Of a stretch of DNA of 64,000 nt, positions 39,817 through 47,700 are shown one piece after another. Source of the DNA: a virus; the IMG/VR virus record IMGVR_UViG_3300027788_000010, positions 1-64,000 of that record. One strand, given 5' to 3'. The translations under genes and the position numbers were made by a program. The notes under the pieces were generated by a model. It did not search any database, was not told the DNA's origin, and saw only the letters and a list, made by a program, of their open reading frames with translations. The number at the start of each line of letters is the position of its first letter. Within the stretch, counting starts at the first letter, position 1.

Positions 39817-40276
39817 AAAGTTGTTTATCTAGGTAGTAACTAAGAGTTTTTCTCATTGACAATGTGTCAGTAAGTTCTCTTAAAATATATGATATTTTAG
39901 GTCTTATATCCACAGAATACCTAACTTTTGGTGGGTATATGTCGGCAGGGAAAAGTCTAGTCATTATTATTTTATTCCCTCTTTTTATAAGTATCGTGAA
40001 ATCTTCGTTTTCTACCTGTGGTTTTGTCACGTCGTCTTTAAAATATTCATCAACAATATCTACAGTTTTTAAAACTAATTGTTTAACAATCACGTCTTTA
40101 ATATTTTCTACAGCCCAATAAAGGTCGACTGACTTTAGTGTTTTATGGTTGTGATTCCTTACTGTGAAAAATCTTTGGCATATGATATTATCTTCGATTG
40201 ATAATACGAACTCAAATTTTTCTTTCTCTTCTGTTTTTTGCATTTTATTAGATTTTTTTAAATTTATTTTTTTCAA
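39815..40276 (-). CDS. Hypothetical protein in replication block
   Basis: A protein of up to 153 aa that I do not recognise. It has a Lys-rich start ('MKKINLKKSNKMQKTEEKEK') and then a compact alpha/beta sequence with no catalytic motif. A second Met at residue 12 (start at 40243) would avoid the 29-base overlap with the upstream nuclease gene and may be the true start. Location between the FEN-like nuclease and the DnaB-like helicase suggests a replication accessory role such as helicase loading (the T4 gp59 slot), but no sequence feature confirms this. Confidence 0.55.
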   Translation of the reverse strand: MKKINLKKSNKMQKTEEKEKFEFVLSIEDNIICQRFFTVRNHNHKTLKSVDLYWAVENIKDVIVKQLVLKTVDIVDEYFKDDVTKPQVENEDFTILIKRGNKIIMTRLFPADIYPPKVRYSVDIRPKISYILRELTDTLSMRKTLSYYLDKQL

Positions 40277-41276
40277 TCCTTGTTAGTCTTAAGAATGGTT
40301 CAGTAAAGTTTATGAAAGATTTATCAGAATTTCCAATAAAATTAAATAAACCATCATCCATCATCATCCTTAATAGGTTTTTGTATGAACGCCCTTCTGG
40401 GTCCATATTTTCATTTATTAATTGTTTAATTTCTTTTTTTTCTTCTTCGGCCAACAGAGTATTGTCTAAATCCACTAGTAGTTTATTTCTTTTAAAGAAC
40501 CAATCCCCTAATTCACCCTCTTTTGTAATACCTTTTATAATATTTTTTAACCTAAAATTCTTATCACCACCTTCAAACCTCTGTTTACAAATGTATAAAA
40601 ATTCTTCAACACTAATTTCTTTATTTGTTATTTCTGGAGCTAAATTTATTAACGTTTTAATCCCCACACCTTTAACCCCAGTTATATCGTCAGAAGAATC
40701 ACCACACACAATTTTAATTAATTTTATATTTTCTACAGGTATTATATGTTTTTCAAATTTAATTTTATCACCAATTTTAACTATGTCTAAATTATTTAAA
40801 AGTTTTAAACTAACACCACCACCAACTAGTTGTGTTAAGTCCCTATCGTTAGATAAAACAACAATATCTTCACGATTATCAATATCTATTTGTTGTGAGT
40901 TAGCTTTACAGTAAAAAGCTAAACAATCATCTGCTTCATGACCTTTAAATTCACATTGTCTAATAAAAACTTCTTCTAGGTATTGTTGCAGTCTGACTTT
41001 TTGGGAAAATAGGGATTCTCTTTTTTCGTCGGTTAATCTTTTGTTGGTTCTTTTTGATTTGTAAGGCGGGTATATTTTTCTCCTATTTGCACTATTTTTC
41101 TCACCATCCCAGGTTACCACAACCTTATTAAAGTTATGTTCTACTATTAATTTTTTTATGGTATTTAAAAAATAGAAGACAGCACCTGGTGCGTGTTCTT
41201 TGTCTTGGAAGTTTTTTAATCCATGAAACCCTAACATTAATAATGAGTTACCGTCAACAAGAAGAGTTTTTGTCAA
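40248..41276 (-). CDS. 5'-3' exonuclease / flap endonuclease (FEN, T4 RNase H-like)
   Basis: A 342-aa PIN/FEN-fold nuclease that removes RNA primers and 5' flaps during lagging-strand synthesis. Metal-binding acids are in 'LLVDGNSL' (D8), 'VVTWDGEK' (D57), 'GHEADDCL' (E114, D116, D117), 'LSNDRDLTQL' (D144, D146) and 'GDSSDDI' (D193, D196). The helix-hairpin-helix-like 'ITGVKGVGIKT' (about 198-208) binds DNA. T4 RNase H is 305 aa, so the size fits. It lies 18 bp downstream of the FKBP gene in the SSB-led operon. Confidence 0.9.
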   Translation of the reverse strand: MTKTLLVDGNSLLMLGFHGLKNFQDKEHAPGAVFYFLNTIKKLIVEHNFNKVVVTWDGEKNSANRRKIYPPYKSKRTNKRLTDEKRESLFSQKVRLQQYLEEVFIRQCEFKGHEADDCLAFYCKANSQQIDIDNREDIVVLSNDRDLTQLVGGGVSLKLLNNLDIVKIGDKIKFEKHIIPVENIKLIKIVCGDSSDDITGVKGVGIKTLINLAPEITNKEISVEEFLYICKQRFEGGDKNFRLKNIIKGITKEGELGDWFFKRNKLLVDLDNTLLAEEEKKEIKQLINENMDPEGRSYKNLLRMMMDDGLFNFIGNSDKSFINFTEPFLRLTRIEKNKFKKI

Positions 41277-41294
41277 TTTATGATGATTAAAGGG

Positions 41295-41732
41295 TTAAAT
41301 ACTATTTTCTATTTCTAAAAGTTCTATTTCAAAATTTAAATCTTTGCCAGCTAATGGATGATTCATATCTAACGTAACTTTATCTGTTGTTACTTCGAGT
41401 ATCCTAGCTTTAGTTGCTACTCCTTTGGTGGTTTTACCTTGGATTACTTCATCTATAACAAACCTAAATTCTTTTGGGAAGTCTTCTCTTGGTACTTTGA
41501 CCACAGCCTCTGGTTTTACATTTCCATAAGCTAATGAATATTCAATATTGACCGTCTTTGTTTCACCAACACTCATACCCCTAACAGTATTCTCAAAACT
41601 AGTAAGCATCTTACCCTCACCAATAATAAACTCTAGAGGTTTTTCTCTTTGTTTTGAATTATCAAATTCTGTCCCGTCTGTTAGTTTACCAACGTAATGA
41701 ACCTTTACCTTATTTCCTATATTAATTTTCAT
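41295..41732 (-). CDS. SlyD-like FKBP-type peptidyl-prolyl isomerase
   Basis: A 145-aa FKBP of the SlyD type, a prolyl isomerase and folding chaperone. The FKBP half reads 'GNKVKVHYVGKLTDGTEFDN' and 'PLEFIIGEGKMLTSFENTVR', then 'GMSVGETKTVNIEYSLAYGN'. The SlyD-specific insert-in-flap domain runs to 'ATKARILEVTTDKVTLDMNH', and the fold closes with 'PLAGKDLNFEIELLEI'. The His-rich metal-binding tail of E. coli SlyD is absent. No signal peptide is present, so it acts in the cytoplasm. It overlaps the end of the UvsX gene by 11 bp and precedes the FEN gene. PPIases are rare in phage replication operons; it may help fold phage proteins. Confidence 0.85.
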   Translation of the reverse strand: MKINIGNKVKVHYVGKLTDGTEFDNSKQREKPLEFIIGEGKMLTSFENTVRGMSVGETKTVNIEYSLAYGNVKPEAVVKVPREDFPKEFRFVIDEVIQGKTTKGVATKARILEVTTDKVTLDMNHPLAGKDLNFEIELLEIENSI

Positions 41733-42726
41733 TTTGTTCTTCTTTTATATCGAATTCACCCCCAAACCCTAATTGTTCCGACCAAAAGGATGCGTATTCT
41801 TTTTTGTATTTTTCTATTGATTTTTTTTCTTCGGAGGTTTCCTTTCCAGCTAAAAACCCATGTGGTGCTATTAATATTTTACCATCCTCATAACCTAAAC
41901 CATTAACATGGTTTTTCATTATAGTTATTTTTGTTCTAGTGGCAAATTTTACTTTTCTTTTATCTTTAACAGCTGAGATGTTAGTGGTTCCAGCGTTTTT
42001 TTGATTACCGAACCTAAAGACTAACGTTGAGTTTAACCATAGTGCTTCCCCACCTTTAGCTTTAATTTTTGGTTGTCCAAAAGGGTTATCTGGTAATTCA
42101 ACCCATGGTTGGTTGACCACAACTAGTGTGTTGGTGTACTTACTATCCTCTCTCCTAGATTTACCAATTCTCTGGTTAATCCCCATACCAATTTTATCAG
42201 CTAAAGTCGCTGCGTTATGCATTTTACCACCCTTACCTTCAAAGGTCATCTTACACGGTATCGAACCAACAGAGTCCCACAAAAATAATAAATCATACTC
42301 TAACTCCCCCTTTTCTTGAGCGTCTAATAGTTCGTTTATATAGTCGGTAATTTGTTCTATATACTGGAAGTCGTTATTAAATAGAAAGAACCCATCCCAA
42401 TCTAACTCACCAGTCTCTTTATCTACAGTTTCCTGACAATCAAAACCCATAAGTTTAGCGTGACTAAACCCCCATTTTTGTTCGGTAATAAGAATAACCG
42501 GTAAAATCCCTTTCTTCTGAGCATCAACAGCTGTTTTAATTAAAGCTGTTGTTTTACCGGTATCCGAATGCCCTAAAAACATTTGTAGATGACCCATAGC
42601 TGGACCAGGTACTCCCGTCGCGTCAAGGAATTCTGGTCCTAGGTCGAAAAACTTATCAGCTTTGAACTTAGCTTTTTTCGAGAACTTACTTTTTATATCT
42701 GAAAAACTTTTTTTCTTTAATGCCAT
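41722..42726 (-). CDS. uvsX: RecA-like recombinase, UvsX type
   Basis: A 334-aa RecA/UvsX recombinase that forms filaments on single-stranded DNA and drives strand exchange, giving recombination-dependent replication and repair. Walker A is 'GHSDTGKTT' (52-60), Walker B is in 'YDLLFLWDSVGSIP', and 'TNTLVVVNQPWVELP' with 'KAKGGEALWLNSTLVFRFGN' corresponds to the L2/C-core region of UvsX. Bacterial RecA is similar in size but differs around Walker A (GPESSGKTT). It starts 11 bp downstream of the SSB gene and its stop overlaps the FKBP start. Confidence 0.88.
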   Translation of the reverse strand: MALKKKSFSDIKSKFSKKAKFKADKFFDLGPEFLDATGVPGPAMGHLQMFLGHSDTGKTTALIKTAVDAQKKGILPVILITEQKWGFSHAKLMGFDCQETVDKETGELDWDGFFLFNNDFQYIEQITDYINELLDAQEKGELEYDLLFLWDSVGSIPCKMTFEGKGGKMHNAATLADKIGMGINQRIGKSRREDSKYTNTLVVVNQPWVELPDNPFGQPKIKAKGGEALWLNSTLVFRFGNQKNAGTTNISAVKDKRKVKFATRTKITIMKNHVNGLGYEDGKILIAPHGFLAGKETSEEKKSIEKYKKEYASFWSEQLGFGGEFDIKEEQNEN

Positions 42727-42737
42727 CGGTATAATTT

Positions 42738-43610
42738 TTAAAATGGTAAATCTTCGTCCGCTTTCTGGTTTGTTTGTGGGTCCACAAAGCTTTTGGTATT
42801 GTTTCCTCCCATATCTATTGTACTATTTTTTTTCATAGTAGGGTCGTCGTAAGTATATTTTTTTAACTCATTATCCCAAACTGGTTCAGCTCCTTTGGCT
42901 ATAGCTTCTAGGTATTCAACTGGTTTTTGTGAGTATACATCTTTCCAAGTTTTCTCGTTAGATGTCCACTCTTCCGATTCTGAGTTATTATCCGATAGTT
43001 TACCCGGGTCTTCATACATCACAGAAGATACTGTTGTATATTCCCCTCTCCCACCTGGTAATGGTACTGCTTGTAAAATAAGGATTAAATCTCTACCTTC
43101 ATTAACATCAGTAACATCCCCTTTATTTCTCCAAATAGGGATAATTTTATCAATTGGTCCATCACCTTTCCAATTATGTTTAAATCTCCAAAATTTAACC
43201 CCATCCTCTTCTTTATCTCTATCAATTACTTTTACTATATAAAACTTTTGTGAACGATATTGTCTTGCTAATTCTTTTGATTGTTCATCACCAGCTAATT
43301 TAAGTGCTTCTTCTACTTCATTTAACGGACTTCTATCTCCGGTTGGTTTACCTGTAGAGTCTTTACCTGGGTCATAAATTTTCATCCACCTACCTTGCAC
43401 TTGTGTGTTGTGAAAAAACACTTCTTTAAATGGGGAACTGCCGTCTGTTGTCGGTAGTATTCTGATTCTTTTTTCACCTTGTTTGGTACCTTTAGGTAAT
43501 GCAATAGTGAAATATTGTTTTAGTCTATCTTCGTCCGACATTCTTGGTTTTGAAGATGATTCTTGTTTGTTTTTTTCGTATTGGGCTAATACGGCGTCTA
43601 GTGAACTCAT
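42738..43610 (-). CDS. Single-stranded DNA-binding protein, gp32-like
   Basis: A 290-aa protein with the layout of T4-like gp32: a short N-terminal segment ('MSSLDAVLAQYEKNKQE'), an OB-fold core with 'RIRILPTTDGSSPFKEVFFH' and 'WRFKHNWKGDGPIDKIIPIW', and an acidic C-terminal tail. The last residues are 'DEDLPF', nearly the same as the DDDIPF tip by which bacterial SSB recruits partners; T4 gp32 lacks this. The Cys-His zinc site of T4 gp32 is not visible. It coats ssDNA and would recruit UvsX, helicase and primase. It is the first gene after a promoter (43648-43676) and so leads the replication operon. Confidence 0.8.
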   Translation of the reverse strand: MSSLDAVLAQYEKNKQESSSKPRMSDEDRLKQYFTIALPKGTKQGEKRIRILPTTDGSSPFKEVFFHNTQVQGRWMKIYDPGKDSTGKPTGDRSPLNEVEEALKLAGDEQSKELARQYRSQKFYIVKVIDRDKEEDGVKFWRFKHNWKGDGPIDKIIPIWRNKGDVTDVNEGRDLILILQAVPLPGGRGEYTTVSSVMYEDPGKLSDNNSESEEWTSNEKTWKDVYSQKPVEYLEAIAKGAEPVWDNELKKYTYDDPTMKKNSTIDMGGNNTKSFVDPQTNQKADEDLPF

Positions 43611-43647
43611 AGTAATTTAATTTTTATTTAGTTTTTATTTTCATTTA

Positions 43648-43676
43648 AATATAAGGAACTTATTTCGTCTTGTCAA
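43648..43676 (-). promoter_or_regulatory. Promoter for SSB-led replication operon (TTGACA-17-TATATT)
   Basis: On the minus strand TTGACA (43676-43671) and TATATT (43653-43648) are separated by exactly 17 bp, a perfect sigma70 -35 with a 5/6 -10. The same bases also read TTG-N20-TATATTTA, one mismatch from the Bacteroidota -7 box TAnnTTTG. It lies ~38 bp upstream of the SSB start and just after a terminator, so it should start a new transcript. Confidence 0.75.
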
Positions 43677-43700
43677 TTAAGAAGTGATAATTTTTAACAT

Positions 43701-43725
43701 AAAAAAAAGCCCTTAGTAGGGCTTT
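43701..43725 (-). terminator. Rho-independent terminator
   Basis: On the minus strand AAAGCCCT pairs with AGGGCTTT around a 4-nt loop and runs into an uninterrupted T-tract (A-run at 43701-43708 on the plus strand). It ends transcription 27 bp after the stop of the 243-aa gene and insulates the SSB promoter. Confidence 0.88.
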
Positions 43726-43751
43726 AAATTTACTAAATATTTTACTTTTTA

Positions 43752-44483
43752 TCAAATATCAAAACTATTTTTTATGTCACCATCGGAGTAGTTTTGTACA
43801 TCACTAGCTTTTAACACGTAACTATCTTTACCCTGTTCTTTAAACTTATCTTGACTATCATCCCAATAATCACTTAGTGTTTGGTTGTATGGCCCGGAAT
43901 CTTGTTTTCTTAACGACATCTTTTCCTCTTCTGTTTTTGGTCTATTTTTTTCTATTTTTTTTTCTAGATTGTTAATTTGTTTCATTAAAGTATCCATACC
44001 ACTTAATTTATCTTCCATAGTACCTAACATACTCATTAAGGAATCTAATTTTTCATTACTACTATTAACCACATCAACAGTTTCACCTTGTTTACTTACT
44101 AATTCTGTAACGTCTAATTCGGTGGTGTCCGTATCTGTAGTTTCTGTATCTGTAGTTTCTGTATCTGTAGTTTCTGTATCTGTAGTTTCTGTATCTGTAG
44201 TTTCTGTATCACTAGAATCACCATCCACATCTACCGGTGGTTCTGGCATTTCTGGAAATTCGCTATCTGTGGTGTCTGTAGTTTCAACATCAACATCTTC
44301 TTGTTCAGACATTTCTTGTTGTCTTATTTTGTATTTTTCTAGTCTTTCTGAAGACCCTAAATTATCTACAAACCCAGAACCACCACCTAAACCACCCACC
44401 TGTTCCTCTAAATGTATAGAGTTGTATGATATCTGGTTAAATCTGTTTAGTTCTTCGGTTAATTTGTTTTTTAGATTATCCAT
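43752..44483 (-). CDS. Acidic protein with DTETT tandem repeats, unknown function
   Basis: A 243-aa protein. The N-terminus ('MDNLKNKLTEELNRFNQISY') is amphipathic. Residues ~90-125 consist of about five perfect DTETT pentapeptides within a longer Asp/Thr/Glu-rich region encoded by a 15-bp tandem repeat. Next comes a predicted coiled-coil ('LDSLMSMLGTMEDKLSGMDT', then 'LMKQINNLEKKIEKNRP'). The C-terminus is 'QNYSDGDIKNSFDI'. Head scaffolds and some tail proteins have this acid-rich plus coiled-coil character, but the family is not recognised. It overlaps the 81-aa gene by 8 bp and is the last gene before the terminator. Confidence 0.6.
   Translation of the reverse strand: MDNLKNKLTEELNRFNQISYNSIHLEEQVGGLGGGSGFVDNLGSSERLEKYKIRQQEMSEQEDVDVETTDTTDSEFPEMPEPPVDVDGDSSDTETTDTETTDTETTDTETTDTETTDTDTTELDVTELVSKQGETVDVVNSSNEKLDSLMSMLGTMEDKLSGMDTLMKQINNLEKKIEKNRPKTEEEKMSLRKQDSGPYNQTLSDYWDDSQDKFKEQGKDSYVLKASDVQNYSDGDIKNSFDI
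44131..44210. repeat. 15-bp tandem repeat (5 copies)
   Basis: GTATCTGTAGTTTCT occurs five times without change from 44131 to 44205, followed by a partial copy (GTATC). It encodes the pentapeptide DTETT on the minus strand. The identity of all copies at the DNA level suggests recent slippage expansion. Confidence 0.92.
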
Positions 44484-44721
44484 TTAGTAATTGTTTGACG
44501 TCTCCGTTTGGTGACTCTACTTGTACCTTTTTATTAAGCATTACCCCATTTTCATTTCTTTCTATTAAACCATCTCTAGTCCTCACAGTATAACACACCC
44601 CAGTATCTAAATCACACACTTCTTTACTTGTGTTGTCCATAGTACTAGATTTTTCAACAACATTAGCTGTATTTTTACCTATAAACTTACTTAATTTGTT
44701 TTTTAAATCTTCTGATATCAT
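44476..44721 (-). CDS. Small hypothetical protein
   Basis: An 81-aa protein that I do not recognise. It starts 'MISEDLKNKLSKFIGKNTAN' (amphipathic, basic) and ends 'SPNGDVKQLLNG'. Two Cys in 'EVCDLDTGVCYTVRTRDGLI' flank a short turn. It overlaps the 243-aa acidic protein gene by 8 bp and follows the hub-like gene by 52 bp, so the two small proteins are probably translated as a pair. The function is unknown. Confidence 0.55.
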   Translation of the reverse strand: MISEDLKNKLSKFIGKNTANVVEKSSTMDNTSKEVCDLDTGVCYTVRTRDGLIERNENGVMLNKKVQVESPNGDVKQLLNG

Positions 44722-44773
44722 AATTTCTTTTATTAATAAATATTAATTAATTTATTTAAATTCTTTTTTACTG

Positions 44774-47700
44774 TTAACCAATTTCAGTTATGTAATCACT
44801 ATCGAATTTATCTGGGTTTAAATACTCCATTTTTTCCGATAAATTTTCATCTATAACATACCTCCGTATCTCATAATGTAAGTGAGTACCACTAGAATTT
44901 CCAGTGTTACCCATATTACCCAAAAACTGTCCTTTTGTTATAGCCGTACCAACGTTATTCGCTATAAACGATTTATCTTTAAAATGAGCTAAAACAAATT
45001 CGTATTTAGATACAGCGTCTTTAACCCAAGAAGAAGTGTCTGTTTGTTTTATTAATGTTCTTGTTATGTAAACGTGATTACCATACCCACCACCACAAGC
45101 TTTTCCAGTACCAACTTTACAACCACCATATTTCTTACTTAAAATCCCAGTTACTGGTGAGGTTATTGCTATTTCTTCACCTTTAAATTCTTGTTTAGGT
45201 GAGTAATCAACCCCCTTATGTAACCTACCTTTTCGTTTCGCTTCAAATATTTGTGCTCCACTTGGTTTTACGATTTTACTTAGGTTCACTGGGTCTTTTA
45301 CTTCAATACCCAATATATTAATTTTTATGATGTCTTCTTCATCGTTTAGTTGTGTTATCGAATTACCGACTAAATCAAAAGAATCTAGACCATCAGTAAC
45401 GTTACCAACATCCTCAGTTTCACTTTCTTTTAGATTTTTAAGTAAAGTTTCTTGTATCCCAGATAATAGGTCAGTAACTTTAGGTAATGATGGTATCCCC
45501 ACCCGAACACCGGTAAATGTTGTGGTCATTTCACCATTTGATATTGAGTGGTTGACATCCATAATCAAATAAGGACCACTAAACATAGGTATATATCTTA
45601 GTTGAAAGTACGTTGTTGGTTGTATTAGAGCGTTACCAAAACATGTAACCTTACATTGGTATGACCTGGATTTATATAAGTTAAATAGGTTAAGTGAGTT
45701 TGTCGCTACTTTTGAACCACTAGCTAGTTTACCCATGTCTTCTATTATTATAAAAGATTCACTAGTGTTTGGGAACTCTGTTTGGTCTAGCGATATATCT
45801 TGGAATATTTGTTGGTTTGGTATACCGAAGTCCACAGCAAATGCCATTACTTTATTTTCTAAATTTAAACTTTCGGGGTCGGTAGGTGGTTTATTATTTA
45901 TTAATGGGTTTGGACTAACTCTATCTAGAATAAAAGAATCATTATTGAAACCGTACGTTGGGGTTTTTATATCTAGGTTTGTTGATGGTGGCCCAACATA
46001 TTGACATAAGTATACTGGTGAAGAGTCGGTTGTGTCTACCTCTTTAAACGCACCAAACATAGCATTACCCTGTTTTGCGGTTTCATTACCTTCGATATTA
46101 TAAAAATTAATGTATGAAGGTAGTGGTATCCAGTTAAAGAAATTTGTCCGACACATATTACTCATAAATGCACTTATGTTCTGGTTAACCGAAACAGAGC
46201 CTGGTGACTCTGAAGCTAGTGCCAAACCTTTAAACACATAAATATCACCAACAGCCTCGTTACCAATATCCATATTTCTCCTATCTAAAAACAAAAACCT
46301 TTCAAATATTGTGTTGTAGTACGGTACCCCACCATTAGATGTTGAGGTTGGTTTTTTTAAATCCGACCCTTGTACTTCTGTACCAGCAATCCATTTATCG
46401 TTAAATGTTTTAAATGATTGATATAATTCTAATTTTAGATTATCTCCATCAATTTTTGGTCTTTCTGGGTCCTCATCAACCTCACCCCTTAATTTACCTA
46501 ACGGGTCTATTTTCGAAACCTCCTTTAAAAAATTATTTATATAAACATTTCTTTCAACATCAAAATTAGTGTCCTGTAAATTTTTTAAAATAACCACAAA
46601 ATCTTGCTTACTAGTGGGGGTTACTAAATTAGCACAAGTTGTAACATAATATTTAAGTATTTGAGCAAAAGAAAATACTGTGATAGGTGATATGTCAAAA
46701 TTCACAAAAAACTGAAAACATAGGTTACACACATTCTGGAATTGTGTTGGTGTCCCAAATTCTTCTTTAGTCATAACCACTTCCCCAATCTCCATTTGGA
46801 ATTGAACGTCTAGATACCCTACAGGCCAATCTGTCGCAATATACTTAGGTAAGTTGTATGATTCTTTAATTTTTCCTTTATCTAATAAAAGACCAATTAA
46901 TTGATTTGTTGGTGTTCCACCACCTTGACCATCTAACCTTGTTATTATGTCAAACCCATTTACCGAACCATGTTTATATATAATCGTCTGATTTAAAAAA
47001 ACGTCATTAATATTTAAAAATTGTGATAATTGTGCGTTTGCTATGTCCTGTGTGGTGTGTGTTATGTTACCGGTAATCTCAGTAACGTATTCTTTTGGTA
47101 CCACCATTATTTTCTTAAATATTTCTATAAATGAAGTATACTGCCCATCTACGATACTAGCGTTAGGGTTTTTTGTTGTTGAAAACTTTATAAATTCGTC
47201 TTCAAACTTTTCTAGGACTTGGGTTGGGAAAATAGATAGTAACTCATTAAAACTTTCATAATTACTAGATGTTGTTGTTGTTAAATTAATGCTCCAAGCG
47301 TCTTGCTCTACTTTAGCGTTATTTACCCTTTTAAAGTAATTACTCCAAGGAACCCTACCATATATAGCTCCATAATTGGTTCCTGATTTAACATCAAAAG
47401 AACCAAATCCAGCACCCGCCCATAAAAATCTCGCACTACCATCAAAAGCTGCTGTTGTTATATTATCACCTATATATTCTAAATCAGAATTAACTAGACC
47501 ACCACTTGACGGGTACAGTATGTAGTATGGGTTTGTTGCGGGGTCTAATTCTTGTACACCAAACCCAGATGGTATGTTATTCGAATCTGCGTATGTCGTA
47601 TAAAAACTATACTCCACTCCGTCAACCTCAACTTTTGGTATTTCTTCTTTTACAATCTCCATTATGTATCCACCTAGGAAATTTGTTTGTAAATCCTGTA

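Noticed and set aside
40312-40914. 200-codon plus-strand frame across the FEN-like nuclease gene
   Set aside because: It is antisense to the nuclease, with low-complexity Ser/Leu/Phe content; a shadow of AT-rich coding.
43885-44487. 200-codon plus-strand frame opposite the DTETT-repeat gene
   Set aside because: It is the mirror of the repeat-coding minus-strand gene (Ser/Val-rich by reverse complement) and has no promoter or supporting context.
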